DNA of 64,000 bases, taken from Candidatus Krumholzibacteriota bacterium (GTDB taxonomy: Bacteria > Krumholzibacteriota > Krumholzibacteriia > Krumholzibacteriales > Krumholzibacteriaceae). Below the pieces are notes generated by a model, which saw only the letters and a program-made list of their open reading frames with translations, made no database searches and was not told where the DNA came from. The DNA lies in NCBI GenBank assembly GCA_016931295.1, contig JAFGEZ010000003.1:1-64000 (forward strand), in the 5' to 3' direction. Shown here piece by piece: positions 43,879 to 54,012 of the stretch (positions within the stretch are counted from its first letter, which is position 1; every line of letters starts with the position of its first letter). A program made the translations under genes and the position numbers.

Positions 43879-44937
43879 ATGAGATTCGCCTCTCCGCTGG
43901 CATTCCTGCTGCTCCTCGCCCTTCCGGGCATCCTGTGGCTCCGGTCGCGCCGGCGCCCGGGGAGCCTGCGATTCTCCTCGCTGGGGAACGCGCGGCAAGC
44001 CGGTTCGTCTCCCCGGCGACGGCTCGCGCAGGTCCCCCTCTGGCTCCGCATCGCGGCCGTCGTTCTGCTCGTCCTGGCGCTCGCCCGCCCGCAGATGGGG
44101 CGGGAGAAGGTCAGGGACGTCACGAAGGGGATCGCCATCCAGATGGTCCTCGACCGCTCGGGAAGCATGAAGGCGGAGATGGACTACGGGGGGCGGCGGC
44201 TCAACCGGCTGGAGGCGGTCAAGAAGGTCTTCGAGGAGTTCCTCCTCGGCAACGGCGGGGATCTCGGCGGGCGGCCGAACGACCTCGTCGGCATGGTCGC
44301 CTTCGCGAGGTACGCCGATACGATGGCGCCGCTCACGCTCGGCCACGGCGCGCTCCTGCGCTTCCTCGACGGCGTCCGCATCGTCGCGAGGCGGAACGAG
44401 GACGGGACGGCCGTCGGCGACGCCGTCGCCCTCGCCGCGGCGCGGCTCCGCACCGCCGAGGAGGATCTCGAGCGAATGGCCGAGGAATCGGGCGAGCGGG
44501 AATACGAGATCAAGAGCAAGATCATCATCCTGCTCACCGACGGGCAGAACAACTTCGGCAAACGGACTCCCGACGAGGCGGCCGATCTCGCCGCGCGATG
44601 GGGGATCAAGGTCTACACGATCGGCGTCGGCGCCGGCGAGGGCGTGTCCACCATGCAAACGCTTCTCGGCGCCTTCAAGGTCCCCTCCGGGGGAGGCGTC
44701 GACACGGCGACCCTCCAGCGGATCGCGGAACGGACGGGGGGCGTCTTCCGCCTCGCCGAGGACGAGGCGTCCCTGCGCGAGATCTACCGCGAGATAGACC
44801 GGCTCGAGAAGAGCGAGATCGAATCGGTGCGCTACGTCGACTACCAGGAGCTCTTCGCGCCCTTCGCCCTCGCCGGGTTCATCCTGCTGCTGCTCGAGGT
44901 CCTGCTCGGCGCCACTTTCTTCAGGAGGCTTCCCTGA
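43879..44937 (+). CDS. batA: BatA-type VWA membrane protein
   Basis: A 352-residue VWA-domain protein with hydrophobic helices at both ends (N-terminal pair at 5-20 and about 56-75; C-terminal at about 325-345). The metal-ion-dependent adhesion site DxSxS is intact (VLDRSGSM), with the later LLTDGQN aspartate. The VWA domain faces the periplasm in this family. ATG 43879 is used; GTG 43873 overlapping the previous stop is an alternative. Bat proteins support envelope stress or aerotolerance in Bacteroides and Leptospira, but the molecular role is unsettled. Confidence 0.88.
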   Translation: MRFASPLAFLLLLALPGILWLRSRRRPGSLRFSSLGNARQAGSSPRRRLAQVPLWLRIAAVVLLVLALARPQMGREKVRDVTKGIAIQMVLDRSGSMKAEMDYGGRRLNRLEAVKKVFEEFLLGNGGDLGGRPNDLVGMVAFARYADTMAPLTLGHGALLRFLDGVRIVARRNEDGTAVGDAVALAAARLRTAEEDLERMAEESGEREYEIKSKIIILLTDGQNNFGKRTPDEAADLAARWGIKVYTIGVGAGEGVSTMQTLLGAFKVPSGGGVDTATLQRIAERTGGVFRLAEDEASLREIYREIDRLEKSEIESVRYVDYQELFAPFALAGFILLLLEVLLGATFFRRLP

Positions 44938-44941
44938 CCGG

Positions 44942-45955
44942 ATGCGGTTCGGAAACGTGCATATGTTCCTTCTTCTCTGGTCGGCGCCGGCGATCGTGCT
45001 CTGTCTCGTCTGGGCGGCGCGCATGCGGCGGCGGGCGATTTGCAGATTCGTCGACGCTGGGCTCATCGGGCGAGTCCGGTTCACGGTGAACGCCGCCGCG
45101 AGGCGCTGGAAGGCGGCGCTCTTCATACTCGGCGTCGTCTTCGTCGTCCTCGCCCTCGCGCGACCCGCGTGGAATCCCCGGCCGCGGACCGTCGAGCGGC
45201 GCGGCCGCGACATCGTCTTCGTCCTCGACGTGAGCCGGTCGATGCTGGCCGAGGACCTCGCCCCCAACCGGCTCGAGCGCGCCCGGCTCGCGATCCGCGA
45301 CATGGTCGACCGGCTCGAGGGAGATCGCGTGGGCCTCGTCGCATTCGCCGGGTCGGCCGTCCTCCGCTGTCCCCTGACCCTCGACTACGGCTTCTTCACG
45401 ATGATGCTCGACGACACGGACATCTATTCCGTCGCCCGCGGAGGGACGATGATCGGGGACGCGATCCGCAAGGCGCTGGACGAGGCCTTCGACGACCAGG
45501 AGAAGAAGTACAAGGACATCCTCCTCGTCACCGACGGCGAGGACCACGATTCCTTCCCGGTCGAGGCGGCGGAGGAGGCGGGGAACCGCGGGATCAGGCT
45601 GCTCGCGGTCGGTCTCGGCGACGAGGACACGGGCAGGCGGATACCGGTCACCGGCGACGACGGGAAACGGACCTTCCTCACCCACGAGGGGCGCGAGGTA
45701 TGGAGCCGGCTCGACGCGGCGACCCTGCGCGAGATGGTCAACCGGACGCCGGGCGGACGCTACCTGAACGTGGCAACGGGAGCGATCGATCTCGGCGACG
45801 TCTACACGAAACTGATCGCGGGGGAGGAGAAGCGGGAGATCGAATCGATGACGGTCAAGCTCTACGAGGAGAAGTACCAGATATTCCTCGCCGTCGCGCT
45901 CTTCTTCCTTCTGGCGGAGATGCTCGTCGACGAGCGGAGGAGGGCCGTACGGTGA
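44942..45955 (+). CDS. batB: BatB-type VWA membrane protein
   Basis: A 337-residue paralogue of BatA. Two N-terminal membrane helices (about 8-26 and 57-75) precede a VWA domain with intact MIDAS (VLDVSRSM) and VTDGEDHD, and a final helix is near 312-330. It follows batA by four bases and overlaps batC by four (GTGA). BatA and BatB are expected to form one complex. MoxR action on them is the standard model, not shown here. Confidence 0.88.
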   Translation: MRFGNVHMFLLLWSAPAIVLCLVWAARMRRRAICRFVDAGLIGRVRFTVNAAARRWKAALFILGVVFVVLALARPAWNPRPRTVERRGRDIVFVLDVSRSMLAEDLAPNRLERARLAIRDMVDRLEGDRVGLVAFAGSAVLRCPLTLDYGFFTMMLDDTDIYSVARGGTMIGDAIRKALDEAFDDQEKKYKDILLVTDGEDHDSFPVEAAEEAGNRGIRLLAVGLGDEDTGRRIPVTGDDGKRTFLTHEGREVWSRLDAATLREMVNRTPGGRYLNVATGAIDLGDVYTKLIAGEEKREIESMTVKLYEEKYQIFLAVALFFLLAEMLVDERRRAVR

Positions 45956-47076
45956 AGGCGATCCGCAGCGCCATGCTCGTCGCCGCGGCCGCGACGCTTC
46001 TCGTGGCCGCCGCCGCCCCGCCCACGGCGGCCGATTCGTCGCGCCGCCTCGTTTCCCGCGGGAACGGGCTCTTGAGGAAGGGGGACGCCGACGGGGCGAT
46101 CGAGCAGTACGAACGGGCGTCGGTCGACGCGCCGGAATCGCCGGTCGTCGGCTTCAACATCGGCGCCGCTCTCTTCCGGAAGGGAGAGTTCGCCTCGGCG
46201 CGCGAACGCTTCGTCGAGGCGGCCGAAAAGACGAGGGAACTGGACCTCGAGGCCGCGGCGTGGTACAACGCGGGGAACTGCGCCTTCCGCGAGGGGCAGC
46301 GCATGCTCGACGGCGATCTCGGCCAGGCGCTCGAGCGGTTCCAGGAGAGCGTTCGCTTCTACGCCGCCGCCCTCGAGAAGGACGGGACCCTCGAGGACGC
46401 GGCCTGGAACCTCGAGCTGGCGCGTCTCTCCGTCAAGGACGTCCTCGACCGGATCGAGCGGCAGCGCGAGGAGATGAAGGCCGGACAGGAGGCGCTCCGC
46501 GAGGTGGCGGATTCGCTCGTCGCGCTCGCAGAACGCCAGCGCGGGGAGACGGCGGCGAGCGACAGTCTCGCCCTCTCGCCGGACACCTCGGACGCGAACT
46601 GGCGGCAGGGCGTCGAGGCGGGGGCGCGGGCGCAGCGATCGATCGGGGAGGGGGTCGACCGGGCCGCCAAACGACTCGGCGAGCTCTTTCCCGGCGAGGT
46701 GCCCGCGCAGATCGGCGAGGCCCTCTCGCACCTCGACAGCGCGCTCGTCGACGGGACGGCGGCCGCGGGCGACCTGGACGCGGCGGATCCCGGCGCGGCG
46801 GCGGGTGAGCAGCGCGACGCGCTGATACAGCTGATGAAGGCCATCCAGGCGCTCGCCGGCGACGGATCGGGCGGGGAAAACGGGGGCGACCGGAAGGGGA
46901 ACGGGCAAGAGGAGGACGGGCAGGGGCGGCAGCCGCCGCCGCAGCAGGAGCAGCAGGCGCGGGAGGGACAGGCCCGGGACGAGACGGCCCGGGGCATCAT
47001 CGACGAGGAGAAGGAGAGCCGGAAGGAGCGGCGCCGCTCGGCGGGAGGGTACCGGTCGGTCGACCGGGACTGGTGA
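45952..47076 (+). CDS. batC: BatC-like TPR protein
   Basis: A 374-residue exported TPR protein. A signal peptide (about 1-30) is followed by three TPR-like repeats (NGLLRKGDADGAIEQYERA, GAALFRKGEFASAREREV-like, WYNAGNCAFREGQ), a helical coiled region and a very low-complexity tail (GGENGGDRKGNGQEED, then PPPQQEQQ). This asparagine/glutamine/acidic tail is typical for BatC. The GTG start overlaps batB; an ATG seven codons downstream is the alternative. Confidence 0.82.
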   Translation: MKAIRSAMLVAAAATLLVAAAAPPTAADSSRRLVSRGNGLLRKGDADGAIEQYERASVDAPESPVVGFNIGAALFRKGEFASARERFVEAAEKTRELDLEAAAWYNAGNCAFREGQRMLDGDLGQALERFQESVRFYAAALEKDGTLEDAAWNLELARLSVKDVLDRIERQREEMKAGQEALREVADSLVALAERQRGETAASDSLALSPDTSDANWRQGVEAGARAQRSIGEGVDRAAKRLGELFPGEVPAQIGEALSHLDSALVDGTAAAGDLDAADPGAAAGEQRDALIQLMKAIQALAGDGSGGENGGDRKGNGQEEDGQGRQPPPQQEQQAREGQARDETARGIIDEEKESRKERRRSAGGYRSVDRDW

Positions 47077-47107
47077 CGCGGGGCGCGCCCGACGGAACGA
47101 ACGGATC

Positions 47108-48961
47108 ATGAACCCGACGATACGTATCATATCGGCGATCTTCCTGGCGGTCGCGATCGCGGCGCCCCTCGCGGCGCAGGACGTGGAGGTCCGCATCGAG
47201 GTGGAGACGCGGGACGTCTACGCGGGGGAGTCCTTTCTCGCGCAGATCGTCGTCGACGGGGCCGACGACGTCGAACCTCCCGATCTCGGCGAACTCGACG
47301 GGTTCTCGGTGGAGTATCTCGGCGGCAGCAACAACAGCAGCCAGCAGATCGCGATCGTGAACGGCAGGATGCAGCGGACCGTGCAGAAGAGCTTCCTCTT
47401 CACGTGGCGGCTCACGCCGACGCGCGTCGGCCGTCTCGTCATTCCCGCGATCGACGTCAGGGCGGGCGGCGGTTCCTTCCGCACGCGCCCCGTGTCGATC
47501 TCGGCGCGCAGGCCGGAGGAGACGGAGGACTTCAAGCTGCGTATCAGGCTCTCGCGCGAGACCTGCTACGTCGGCGAGCCGGTCGTCCTCTCGGTCACCT
47601 GGTACCTGCGGCGCGACGTCCAGGATTTCAGCTTCACCGCGCCGCTTCTGGAGAGCGCCGATTTCCGGTTCGCCGACCCCGAGGTGGAGATCGATCCGAA
47701 CCGCCGGTATTTCCGCGTTCCGCTCGGCGGCGGCGAGACGATCGCCGAGAAGGGGAAGGGGATCCTCGACGGCGAGAATTACGCCACGCTGTCCTTCAGG
47801 AAGGCGGTGATCCCCCTGCGCGCGGGGACCTTCGACATTCCCCCGATCATCGTGCAGTGCGAGGCGGGCACGGGGATCAGCGGGCGCGGCGACCTGTTCG
47901 ACCGGTTCTTCAATGACGATTTCTTCCGCACGAGCCGGACGCGGCCGCAGAAGTACGTCGTTCCGTCGAACGAGCTCCTGCTCGACGTGAAGCCGCTCCC
48001 GCGGGAGGGGCGACCGGCGGGGTTCGCCGGGCACGTCGGCGAGTACCGCATCTCGACGACCGCCGAGCCGACCGAGGTGAACGTGGGCGATCCGATCACG
48101 CTGACGATCGTCCTCGAGGGGCCCGATTATCTCGGGGGAGTCGATCTGCCGCCACTCGCGGGACGGCCGGAGTTCGCCGAGCGGTTCAAAGTGCCCGCGG
48201 AGCGCGCCGACGGCCGCGTCGAGGGAAAACGGAAGATCTTCACGCAGACGCTCCGCGCGCTCGACGACGAAGTCGACGAGATCCCGCCGGTGCGGCTCGA
48301 CTACTTCGATACGGCGGAGCGGCGGTACGAGACGGCGGCGAGCGAGCCGATCCCGCTCGTCGTGAGGCCGACGCGCGTCGTCACCGCGAGCGACGCCGAG
48401 GGCGTCGCGGGGAGCCCGGCCGCCGCGCCGATCGAGCGCTGGAAGGAAGGGATCGCCTACAACTACGAGGGGCCCGGGGTGACGGAGGCGCAGCCGCTGG
48501 GGCCAGGCGCCCTTCTCGCGCATCCGGCGCGGCTCGCGCTGCTCGTCGCGCCGCCGGCCGTGTACGCGCTGCTGCTCGGCGGTCTGCTGGTCTCGCGGCG
48601 CCGCCGCTCCGATCCCGCGGGGAGGCGGGCGCGAAGCGCCTTCCGCCGGCTCCGGCGCCGCCTCGACGCGATTGCCGCGGACGCGGAAGCAAACGAACGC
48701 TGCGAACGGGCGCTGGAGGCCTTGCGCGAATACATCGGCGACAAGCTGCGCCGGCCCGGCGCCACCCTGACGGCCGCCGACATCGAGCGGCTGCTCGCCG
48801 GACGGGGGGTGTCGGCGGAGACGATCCGCGTCGTCGTCGGTGTCATCGGCACCTGCGAGATGGGATCGTACGCGGGAGGCCTCTCGGCGGGGGAGGACGG
48901 CGGAGAGCTCGCGGGACGGGTCGCCGAAGCGGCCGGACTCGTCGAAAAGGAGCTGGGATGA
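47108..48961 (+). CDS. batD: BatD-like oxygen-tolerance protein
   Basis: A 617-residue exported membrane protein. Signal peptide at 1-23 (AVAIAAPLAAQ), several Ig-like/BatD repeats (VETRDVYAGESFLAQI, LSRETCYVGEPVVL, AEPTEVNVGDPITL), a transmembrane helix near 480-500 and a cytoplasmic helical tail (FRRLRRRLDAI, ALREYIGDKLRR). The tail is related to that of the shorter protein at 42824. Its last codons overlap batE (ATGA). BatD is the large periplasmic component of the complex. Confidence 0.87.
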   Translation: MNPTIRIISAIFLAVAIAAPLAAQDVEVRIEVETRDVYAGESFLAQIVVDGADDVEPPDLGELDGFSVEYLGGSNNSSQQIAIVNGRMQRTVQKSFLFTWRLTPTRVGRLVIPAIDVRAGGGSFRTRPVSISARRPEETEDFKLRIRLSRETCYVGEPVVLSVTWYLRRDVQDFSFTAPLLESADFRFADPEVEIDPNRRYFRVPLGGGETIAEKGKGILDGENYATLSFRKAVIPLRAGTFDIPPIIVQCEAGTGISGRGDLFDRFFNDDFFRTSRTRPQKYVVPSNELLLDVKPLPREGRPAGFAGHVGEYRISTTAEPTEVNVGDPITLTIVLEGPDYLGGVDLPPLAGRPEFAERFKVPAERADGRVEGKRKIFTQTLRALDDEVDEIPPVRLDYFDTAERRYETAASEPIPLVVRPTRVVTASDAEGVAGSPAAAPIERWKEGIAYNYEGPGVTEAQPLGPGALLAHPARLALLVAPPAVYALLLGGLLVSRRRRSDPAGRRARSAFRRLRRRLDAIAADAEANERCERALEALREYIGDKLRRPGATLTAADIERLLAGRGVSAETIRVVVGVIGTCEMGSYAGGLSAGEDGGELAGRVAEAAGLVEKELG

Positions 48962-49806
48962 GCGTGATGCGATCCGGGCCGGCCGTCGCCATGCTCGCCG
49001 CGATGCTGCTCGCGGCCTCGGCCGGGGCTGCCCGTGCCGGCGCGCCGGGGCTGCCGGCATCCGAGATCGATTCGCTCCGCGTCGAGGGGGAACGGTTCTA
49101 CCGCGAGGCGGTCGAGGCGGACAGCGGCGATCCGGCCGCGGCGGCCGATCTCTACCGCAAGGCGATCCTCCGGTTCGACCGTATCGCCTCGCGAGGCGGC
49201 ATCAGGAACGGCAAACTCTACTACAACATCGGGAACGCCTGGTTCCGGCTCGGCGACACGGGGCGCGCGATCCTGAATTACCGCCGCGCCGCCTTCTTCA
49301 TGCCGAACGACGTCAACCTCCGCCGCAACCTCGAGTACGCGCGGAGCCGCGTCGCCGTGCAGGTCGAGCCCCGCCAGCGCGAGAAGGTCTTCGAGACGCT
49401 CTTCTTCCTGCACTACGATCTCCCGACGCGGGCGAGGCTCTCGATCTTCCTCGCCGCCTTCGCCGGCGCCTGGACGCTCGCCGCCCTCCGCCTCTTCCTT
49501 CGCCGCTCCTGGGTGCGCGTCTGCCTGATCGCCGCCGCGGTCGTCGCGGTGGCGATGCTCGTCTCGCTCTCCGTCGAGGCGATCGACCGGAGCAGACGGC
49601 CGGCGGGGGTGGTGACGGCCGGGCCGGTCGTCGTTCGCAAGGGGGACGCGGAGACGTACCAGCCGGCCTTCACCGAGCCCCTCAACGCGGGCACCGAGTA
49701 CGTCGTCGTCGAGCGGCGGCCGGGGTGGCTCCACATCGAGCTGGAGAGCGGCGCGCGCGGCTGGATGCCCGAGGGCGCCGGGGAAGCGGTTTTCCCGGCC
49801 GACTGA
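48958..49806 (+). CDS. batE: BatE-like TPR/SH3 membrane protein
   Basis: A 282-residue protein with signal peptide (AMLAAMLLAASAGAARA), a TPR block (GKLYYNIGNAWFRLGDTGRAIL), two membrane helices (about 155-172 and 179-200) and a C-terminal SH3-like domain (VVVRKGDAETYQPAF, AGTEYVVVERRPGWLHIEL). This order matches BatE. It is the last gene of the MoxR-Bat operon. The next gene has its own promoter-like sequence. Confidence 0.84.
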   Translation: MSVMRSGPAVAMLAAMLLAASAGAARAGAPGLPASEIDSLRVEGERFYREAVEADSGDPAAAADLYRKAILRFDRIASRGGIRNGKLYYNIGNAWFRLGDTGRAILNYRRAAFFMPNDVNLRRNLEYARSRVAVQVEPRQREKVFETLFFLHYDLPTRARLSIFLAAFAGAWTLAALRLFLRRSWVRVCLIAAAVVAVAMLVSLSVEAIDRSRRPAGVVTAGPVVVRKGDAETYQPAFTEPLNAGTEYVVVERRPGWLHIELESGARGWMPEGAGEAVFPAD

Positions 49807-49840
49807 GCGTCCGTTCCGCCCGCGATCCCGCCGATCGTCG

Positions 49841-49869
49841 TTGCCCTTCCGCCGCTCTTCGCGTAGAGT
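49841..49869 (+). promoter_or_regulatory. Possible promoter of the exported aminopeptidase C gene
   Basis: TTGCCC (49841-49846), 17-base spacer and TAGAGT (49864-49869). Both boxes are imperfect but correctly spaced in an intergenic gap of 110 bases. GAAAGGAG follows before the ATG. Confidence 0.4.
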
Positions 49870-49916
49870 CGGTTCGTATCGGGCGAAGAAAACCGGAACG
49901 GAAAGGAGCCGATGGC

Positions 49917-51323
49917 ATGAAGGGATACCGCACGATGGCGGCCGCGCTGATCGCGGCGGCCGTGCTGGCCGCCGCGGGCGCCGCGTTGGCCGGCGACACG
50001 GCGGGGCTCACCCCCGGCGAGATCGCCGATCTCGAGAAGTCGCTCGTCGTCGACGCGACGACCCGGGCGCTGATCAACGCCGTGACAAACAACGACACGC
50101 GCGACCTGGCCTACAACCGGGAGCTGCACAACCGCCACGACGACGTCTTCAACGTCACTCTCGACGCGAAGGGGATCACCAACCAGGAACAAACCGGGCG
50201 CTGCTGGCTCTTCGCCGGTTTCAACGTGATGCGCCCGGCGGTGATGGAGAAATTCAACCTCGACGAATTCGAATTCTCCCAGAGCCATCTCTTCTTCTGG
50301 GACAAGCTCGAGAAGGCGAACATGTTCCTCGAAGCGATCGTGCAAACGAGCGACCGGCCGATCGACGATCGCGAGCTGCAGGCCATCCTCGACTCGCCCG
50401 TTCCGGACGGCGGCTGGTGGAACTACGTCGTCACGCTCATCGAGAAGTACGGCGCCGTGCCGAAGAGCGTCGCCCCCGAGACGAAGAACTCGAGCAACAC
50501 GAACCGCCTGAACGGCATCCTCGACCGGATGATGCGCGTCGACGCGGTCGATCTCAGGCGGATGGCGGCCGACGGCGCCGGCGAGGCGGCCCTCGCCGCG
50601 CGGCGCCTCGAGATGATGCGGGACGTCTACCGGATCCTCGTTTTCCACATGGGCCGGCCCCCGAAGGAGTTCGTCTGGCGCTACGAGGACAAAAACAAGC
50701 GGATCGTCGAGAAGCGCTACACGCCGCTCTCGTTCTACGAGGAGGCCGTCGGCGTCGACCTCAACGACTATGTCGCCCTCTTCGACCACCCGGCGCACCC
50801 CTACGACGCCCTCTACCGGATCGCGTTCTGCCGGAACATGGTCGGCATGGACGACATGGAGTTCGTCAACCTCGGCGTGGAGCGCCTTCGCGAATTCGCT
50901 CTCAAGGCCGTGCTGAACGACGAGTTGGTCTGGTTCGCCGCCGACGTCGGCAAGGATCACGACCCCGACGCGGGGATCCTCAGCCCCGGCGTCTACGACT
51001 ACGCCTCGCTCTTCGGCGTCGACCTCGACATGACCAAGGCCGACCGGGTGCTCTTCCGCGACACCACGCCCAATCACGCCATGGTCTTCATCGGCGTCGA
51101 TCACGACGACGGCGTGCCGTCGAAGTGGCTCGTCGAGAACTCGTGGGGCACCGATCGGGGCGACAAGGGCCGCTGGGCGATGTACGACGAGTGGTTCACC
51201 GACAACGTTTTCGCCGTCATCGTCCACAAGAGGCACCTGCCCCGCGAGGTCCTCTCCCTGCTCGACACCGAACCGGTGGTGTTGCCCGCGTGGGATCCGA
51301 TGCGGCGGGCGTTCGACCGTTGA
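49917..51323 (+). CDS. Exported aminopeptidase C / bleomycin-hydrolase-like peptidase (C1B)
   Basis: A 468-residue cysteine peptidase of the bleomycin hydrolase family. Catalytic set: Q90, C96 ([10 protein letters not shown]), H387 (PNHAMVFIG) and N408 (ENSWGTDRG). The bulk of the sequence, including [11 protein letters not shown] and DDLNDYV-like segments, is typical, but the protein begins with a 26-residue signal peptide ([19 protein letters not shown]). Most relatives are cytoplasmic homohexamers with a C-terminal arm that trims N-terminal residues. Export to the periplasm is a visible difference. GAAAGGAG lies eight bases before ATG. Confidence 0.9.
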   Translation: MKGYRTMAAALIAAAVLAAAGAALAGDTAGLTPGEIADLEKSLVVDATTRALINAVTNNDTRDLAYNRELHNRHDDVFNVTLDAKGITNQEQTGRCWLFAGFNVMRPAVMEKFNLDEFEFSQSHLFFWDKLEKANMFLEAIVQTSDRPIDDRELQAILDSPVPDGGWWNYVVTLIEKYGAVPKSVAPETKNSSNTNRLNGILDRMMRVDAVDLRRMAADGAGEAALAARRLEMMRDVYRILVFHMGRPPKEFVWRYEDKNKRIVEKRYTPLSFYEEAVGVDLNDYVALFDHPAHPYDALYRIAFCRNMVGMDDMEFVNLGVERLREFALKAVLNDELVWFAADVGKDHDPDAGILSPGVYDYASLFGVDLDMTKADRVLFRDTTPNHAMVFIGVDHDDGVPSKWLVENSWGTDRGDKGRWAMYDEWFTDNVFAVIVHKRHLPREVLSLLDTEPVVLPAWDPMRRAFDR

Positions 51324-51329
51324 CGACGG

Positions 51330-51364
51330 GCGGCGGGAGGCGGCGCCGGGCCGCCTCCCGCCGC
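51330..51364 (+). terminator. Possible terminator of the aminopeptidase gene
   Basis: A perfect 14-bp stem (51330-51343 with 51351-51364) with a seven-base loop begins six bases after the stop. There is no T run after it (GCGCCCCCC), so it may be a stabilising 3' hairpin instead. Confidence 0.48.
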
Positions 51365-51405
51365 GCGCCCCCCTTCCCGGCGCCGCAACGGAAAGCGAGG
51401 GCGGG

Positions 51406-53484
51406 ATGTCCGGCGATCACGATCCGGGAGCGCGAAACCGGCTGGGCGCCGAGCAAAGCCGGTACCTCAGGCAGCACGCCGGCGATCCGGTCGACTGGCA
51501 TCCCTGGGGCGCCGAGGCCTTCCGCCTCGCCCGCGAGCGCGACGTCCCCATCTTCCTCTCCATCGGGTACTCGGCCTGCCACTGGTGCCACGTCATGGCC
51601 CGCGAGTCCTTCGCCGACTCGGCGGTCGCCTCGGCGCTCAACGAGGGGTTCGTGGCGATCAAGGTGGACCGCGAGGAGCGCCCGGACGTCGACCACGTCT
51701 ACATGCGCGCCTGCGGGGCGATGACCGGTTCGGGCGGGTGGCCCCTGACGATCGTCGCGACCCCCGCGGGCAAGCCCTTCTGGGCGGGCACCTATCTTCC
51801 CCGGGAATCGCGGTACGGCATGCCCGGGCTGCTCGATCTCCTCGCTCTCGTCTCCGCCCGCTGGCGAGACGCGCGCGAGGAACTCGTCGAGGCGGGCGAC
51901 CGCGTGGTCGCGGCGGTCGCCCTCGGCGATGGCGCCGGACGGCGGGAACCGGGAAAGGAACTGCTCGGCGAGGCGCGCAGGCGGCTCGGGGAGACCTTCG
52001 ACGAGGCGCACGGCGGTTTCGGCGCGTCGCCGAAATTCCCCTCGCCCCACAACGTGCGTTTCCTGCTTCGCCGGTGGCGCCGGGTCGGGGACGACGAGGC
52101 CCTGCGGATGGCCGCGGCGACGCTCGAGGCGATGGCCCGCGGGGGGATCCACGACCGGCTCGAATCGGGGATCCACCGGTACGCGACCGACGCGGCGTGG
52201 CTCGTCCCGCACTTCGAGAAGATGCTCTACGACCAGGCGACCGCCACGATCGCCTTCGTCGAGGGATTCCAGGCGACGGGGCGCCGCGAGTTCGCCTCCG
52301 CCGCGTCGGGGATCCTCGGCTACGTTCGCGGCCGGCTCGCCGCCCCGGGAGGCGCGTTCTACGCCTCGGAGGACGCGGACAGCGAGGGGGAGGAAGGCCG
52401 GTTCTACACGTGGACGCCGGGCGAGGTGCGCGAGGCGGTCGGAGAGGAGGCCGGCGGGATCATCTGCGAGCACCTCGGCGTGACCGAACGGGGCCACGTC
52501 GACGGCCGCAGCGTTCTGTATTTCGCCCGCGCGCCGGAGGAGCTGGCCAGGGAGCGGGGGCTGCCGCTCGAGGAGATCGAGCGCGTCATCGAGGAGGGGT
52601 CGTTTCGCCTGAGAGCTCGCCGGAACGAGCGGGTGCGCCCCGGCCGGGACGAAAAGATCCTCGCCGACTGGAACGGCCTCGTTATCGCCGCCTTCGCCGT
52701 GGCCGCCCGCGCGCTCGATCGCCCCGACCTCGCCGGCGCGGCGCGGGACGCGGCGGCGTTCGTTCTCGGGTCGATGCGGCGAAACGGCCGCCTGATGCAC
52801 CGGGACGGCGAGTCCGCTCCCGGCTTCCTCGACGATTACGCTTTTCTCGCGTGGGGCCTGATCGAGCTCTACGAGACGACCTTCGATGCCGCGTGGCTCG
52901 TCGAGGCGCGCGCTCTCATGGAGGCCGCGACCGGTCTCTTCGGCGGGGGCGAGGGCCCGTACCGTTTCGCCGGGCAGGACACCGAACCGTTGATCGCGCG
53001 GACGGTCGAGGTCTACGACGGCGCCCACGACTCTGGGAACTCGGTGGCCGCGATGAATCTGCTGCGGCTCGCGCAATTCGCCGGCGACGCGGCCCTCCAC
53101 GCGGAAGCGCGACGGCTCCTCGCCGCGGCGGGCGGACTCGCCGAGCAGGTGCCGGCGAACTTCACCGCGCTGCTCTGCGCCCTCGATACGGCGATCGGGC
53201 CGACGAGGGAGATCGTCGTCGCCGGCCCGGACGGGCCGGCAACCGCCGGGATGCTCCGGGCGATCCGCGAGCGGTTCCTGCCGCGGACGGTCGTTCTCCG
53301 CCTGATGGACGCGGGGAGGCAGGGGGCGATCGAGGCGTTCGCGCCGTTCCTCGCCGCGATGGACGTTCCCGCGTCCGGCGCCGTCGCCTACCTCTGCGAA
53401 GACTCTTCCTGCCGCGCGCCGATCGATGACGCCGCCGCGCTCGCCGCGGCGCTCGACGGACACGAACGAAAGGACGATCGATGA
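51406..53484 (+). CDS. YyaL/DUF255 thioredoxin-fold protein
   Basis: A 692-residue protein of the YyaL/SSP411 family. The N-terminal thioredoxin-like domain has the CxxC motif C58-H-W-C61 ([10 protein letters not shown]) and the conserved [13 protein letters not shown]. The C-terminal region is an (alpha/alpha)6-barrel similar to N-acylglucosamine epimerases, with [17 protein letters not shown] and [13 protein letters not shown]. The function of this family is unknown. The stop overlaps the next small membrane protein (ATGA). Confidence 0.92.
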   Translation: MSGDHDPGARNRLGAEQSRYLRQHAGDPVDWHPWGAEAFRLARERDVPIFLSIGYSACHWCHVMARESFADSAVASALNEGFVAIKVDREERPDVDHVYMRACGAMTGSGGWPLTIVATPAGKPFWAGTYLPRESRYGMPGLLDLLALVSARWRDAREELVEAGDRVVAAVALGDGAGRREPGKELLGEARRRLGETFDEAHGGFGASPKFPSPHNVRFLLRRWRRVGDDEALRMAAATLEAMARGGIHDRLESGIHRYATDAAWLVPHFEKMLYDQATATIAFVEGFQATGRREFASAASGILGYVRGRLAAPGGAFYASEDADSEGEEGRFYTWTPGEVREAVGEEAGGIICEHLGVTERGHVDGRSVLYFARAPEELARERGLPLEEIERVIEEGSFRLRARRNERVRPGRDEKILADWNGLVIAAFAVAARALDRPDLAGAARDAAAFVLGSMRRNGRLMHRDGESAPGFLDDYAFLAWGLIELYETTFDAAWLVEARALMEAATGLFGGGEGPYRFAGQDTEPLIARTVEVYDGAHDSGNSVAAMNLLRLAQFAGDAALHAEARRLLAAAGGLAEQVPANFTALLCALDTAIGPTREIVVAGPDGPATAGMLRAIRERFLPRTVVLRLMDAGRQGAIEAFAPFLAAMDVPASGAVAYLCEDSSCRAPIDDAAALAAALDGHERKDDR

Positions 53485-53912
53485 GGAGGATCCCCTGGCA
53501 GTACCGGCTCGGCGCCGCGCTCGTGGCCCTCTCGGCCGCAATCTACGCGGCGCACTGGCTTCTTTTCCGCGACGCGCATCATATCTTCGTCTTTCTCGTC
53601 GAGGATATCGCCTTCGTTCCTGTCGAGGTGCTGCTCGTCACGCTGATCATCCACCGGCTCCTCGCCGCGCGCGAGCGGTGCGCGACGATGAACAAGATGA
53701 ACATGGTGATCGGTGCCTTCTTCAGCGATCCCGGCACCGATCTTCTCGCGATCCTCGCCGGCGACGCAACGCGCGCCTACCGGGCCCTCGCGCTCCAGTG
53801 GACGGGGTACCTGGGCCACCTGCGCGACGGGTATCCCTATCTCTTCTCGCTCGCCGTGCGGCTCAATCCCTTCGACCCGGCGGCTTCGGCCACGATCGAC
53901 GCCCGACCCTGA
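53481..53912 (+). CDS. Small membrane protein, unknown function
   Basis: A 143-residue protein with two predicted membrane helices (about 10-27 and 32-58) and a cytoplasmic tail containing [20 protein letters not shown]. The four-base overlap with the YyaL-like gene shows coupled translation. The tail pattern recurs in uncharacterised bacterial proteins I half recognise but cannot name. No catalytic motif is seen. Confidence 0.7.
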   Translation: MRRIPWQYRLGAALVALSAAIYAAHWLLFRDAHHIFVFLVEDIAFVPVEVLLVTLIIHRLLAARERCATMNKMNMVIGAFFSDPGTDLLAILAGDATRAYRALALQWTGYLGHLRDGYPYLFSLAVRLNPFDPAASATIDARP

Positions 53913-53953
53913 CCGCCTGGCGCCGGGCCGGCGCGGCAGCGCGAATATTTCGT

Positions 53954-53981
53954 TTTACCCGGGATGGATCGCCTGTATACT
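53954..53981 (+). promoter_or_regulatory. Promoter of bcp
   Basis: TTTACC (53954-53959), 16-base spacer and TATACT (53976-53981), about 30 bases before the ATG, in a locally AT-richer patch. Confidence 0.5.
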
Positions 53982-54012
53982 GGGATCGAAACCTGGAGAA
54001 AGGAAAAGCGCC

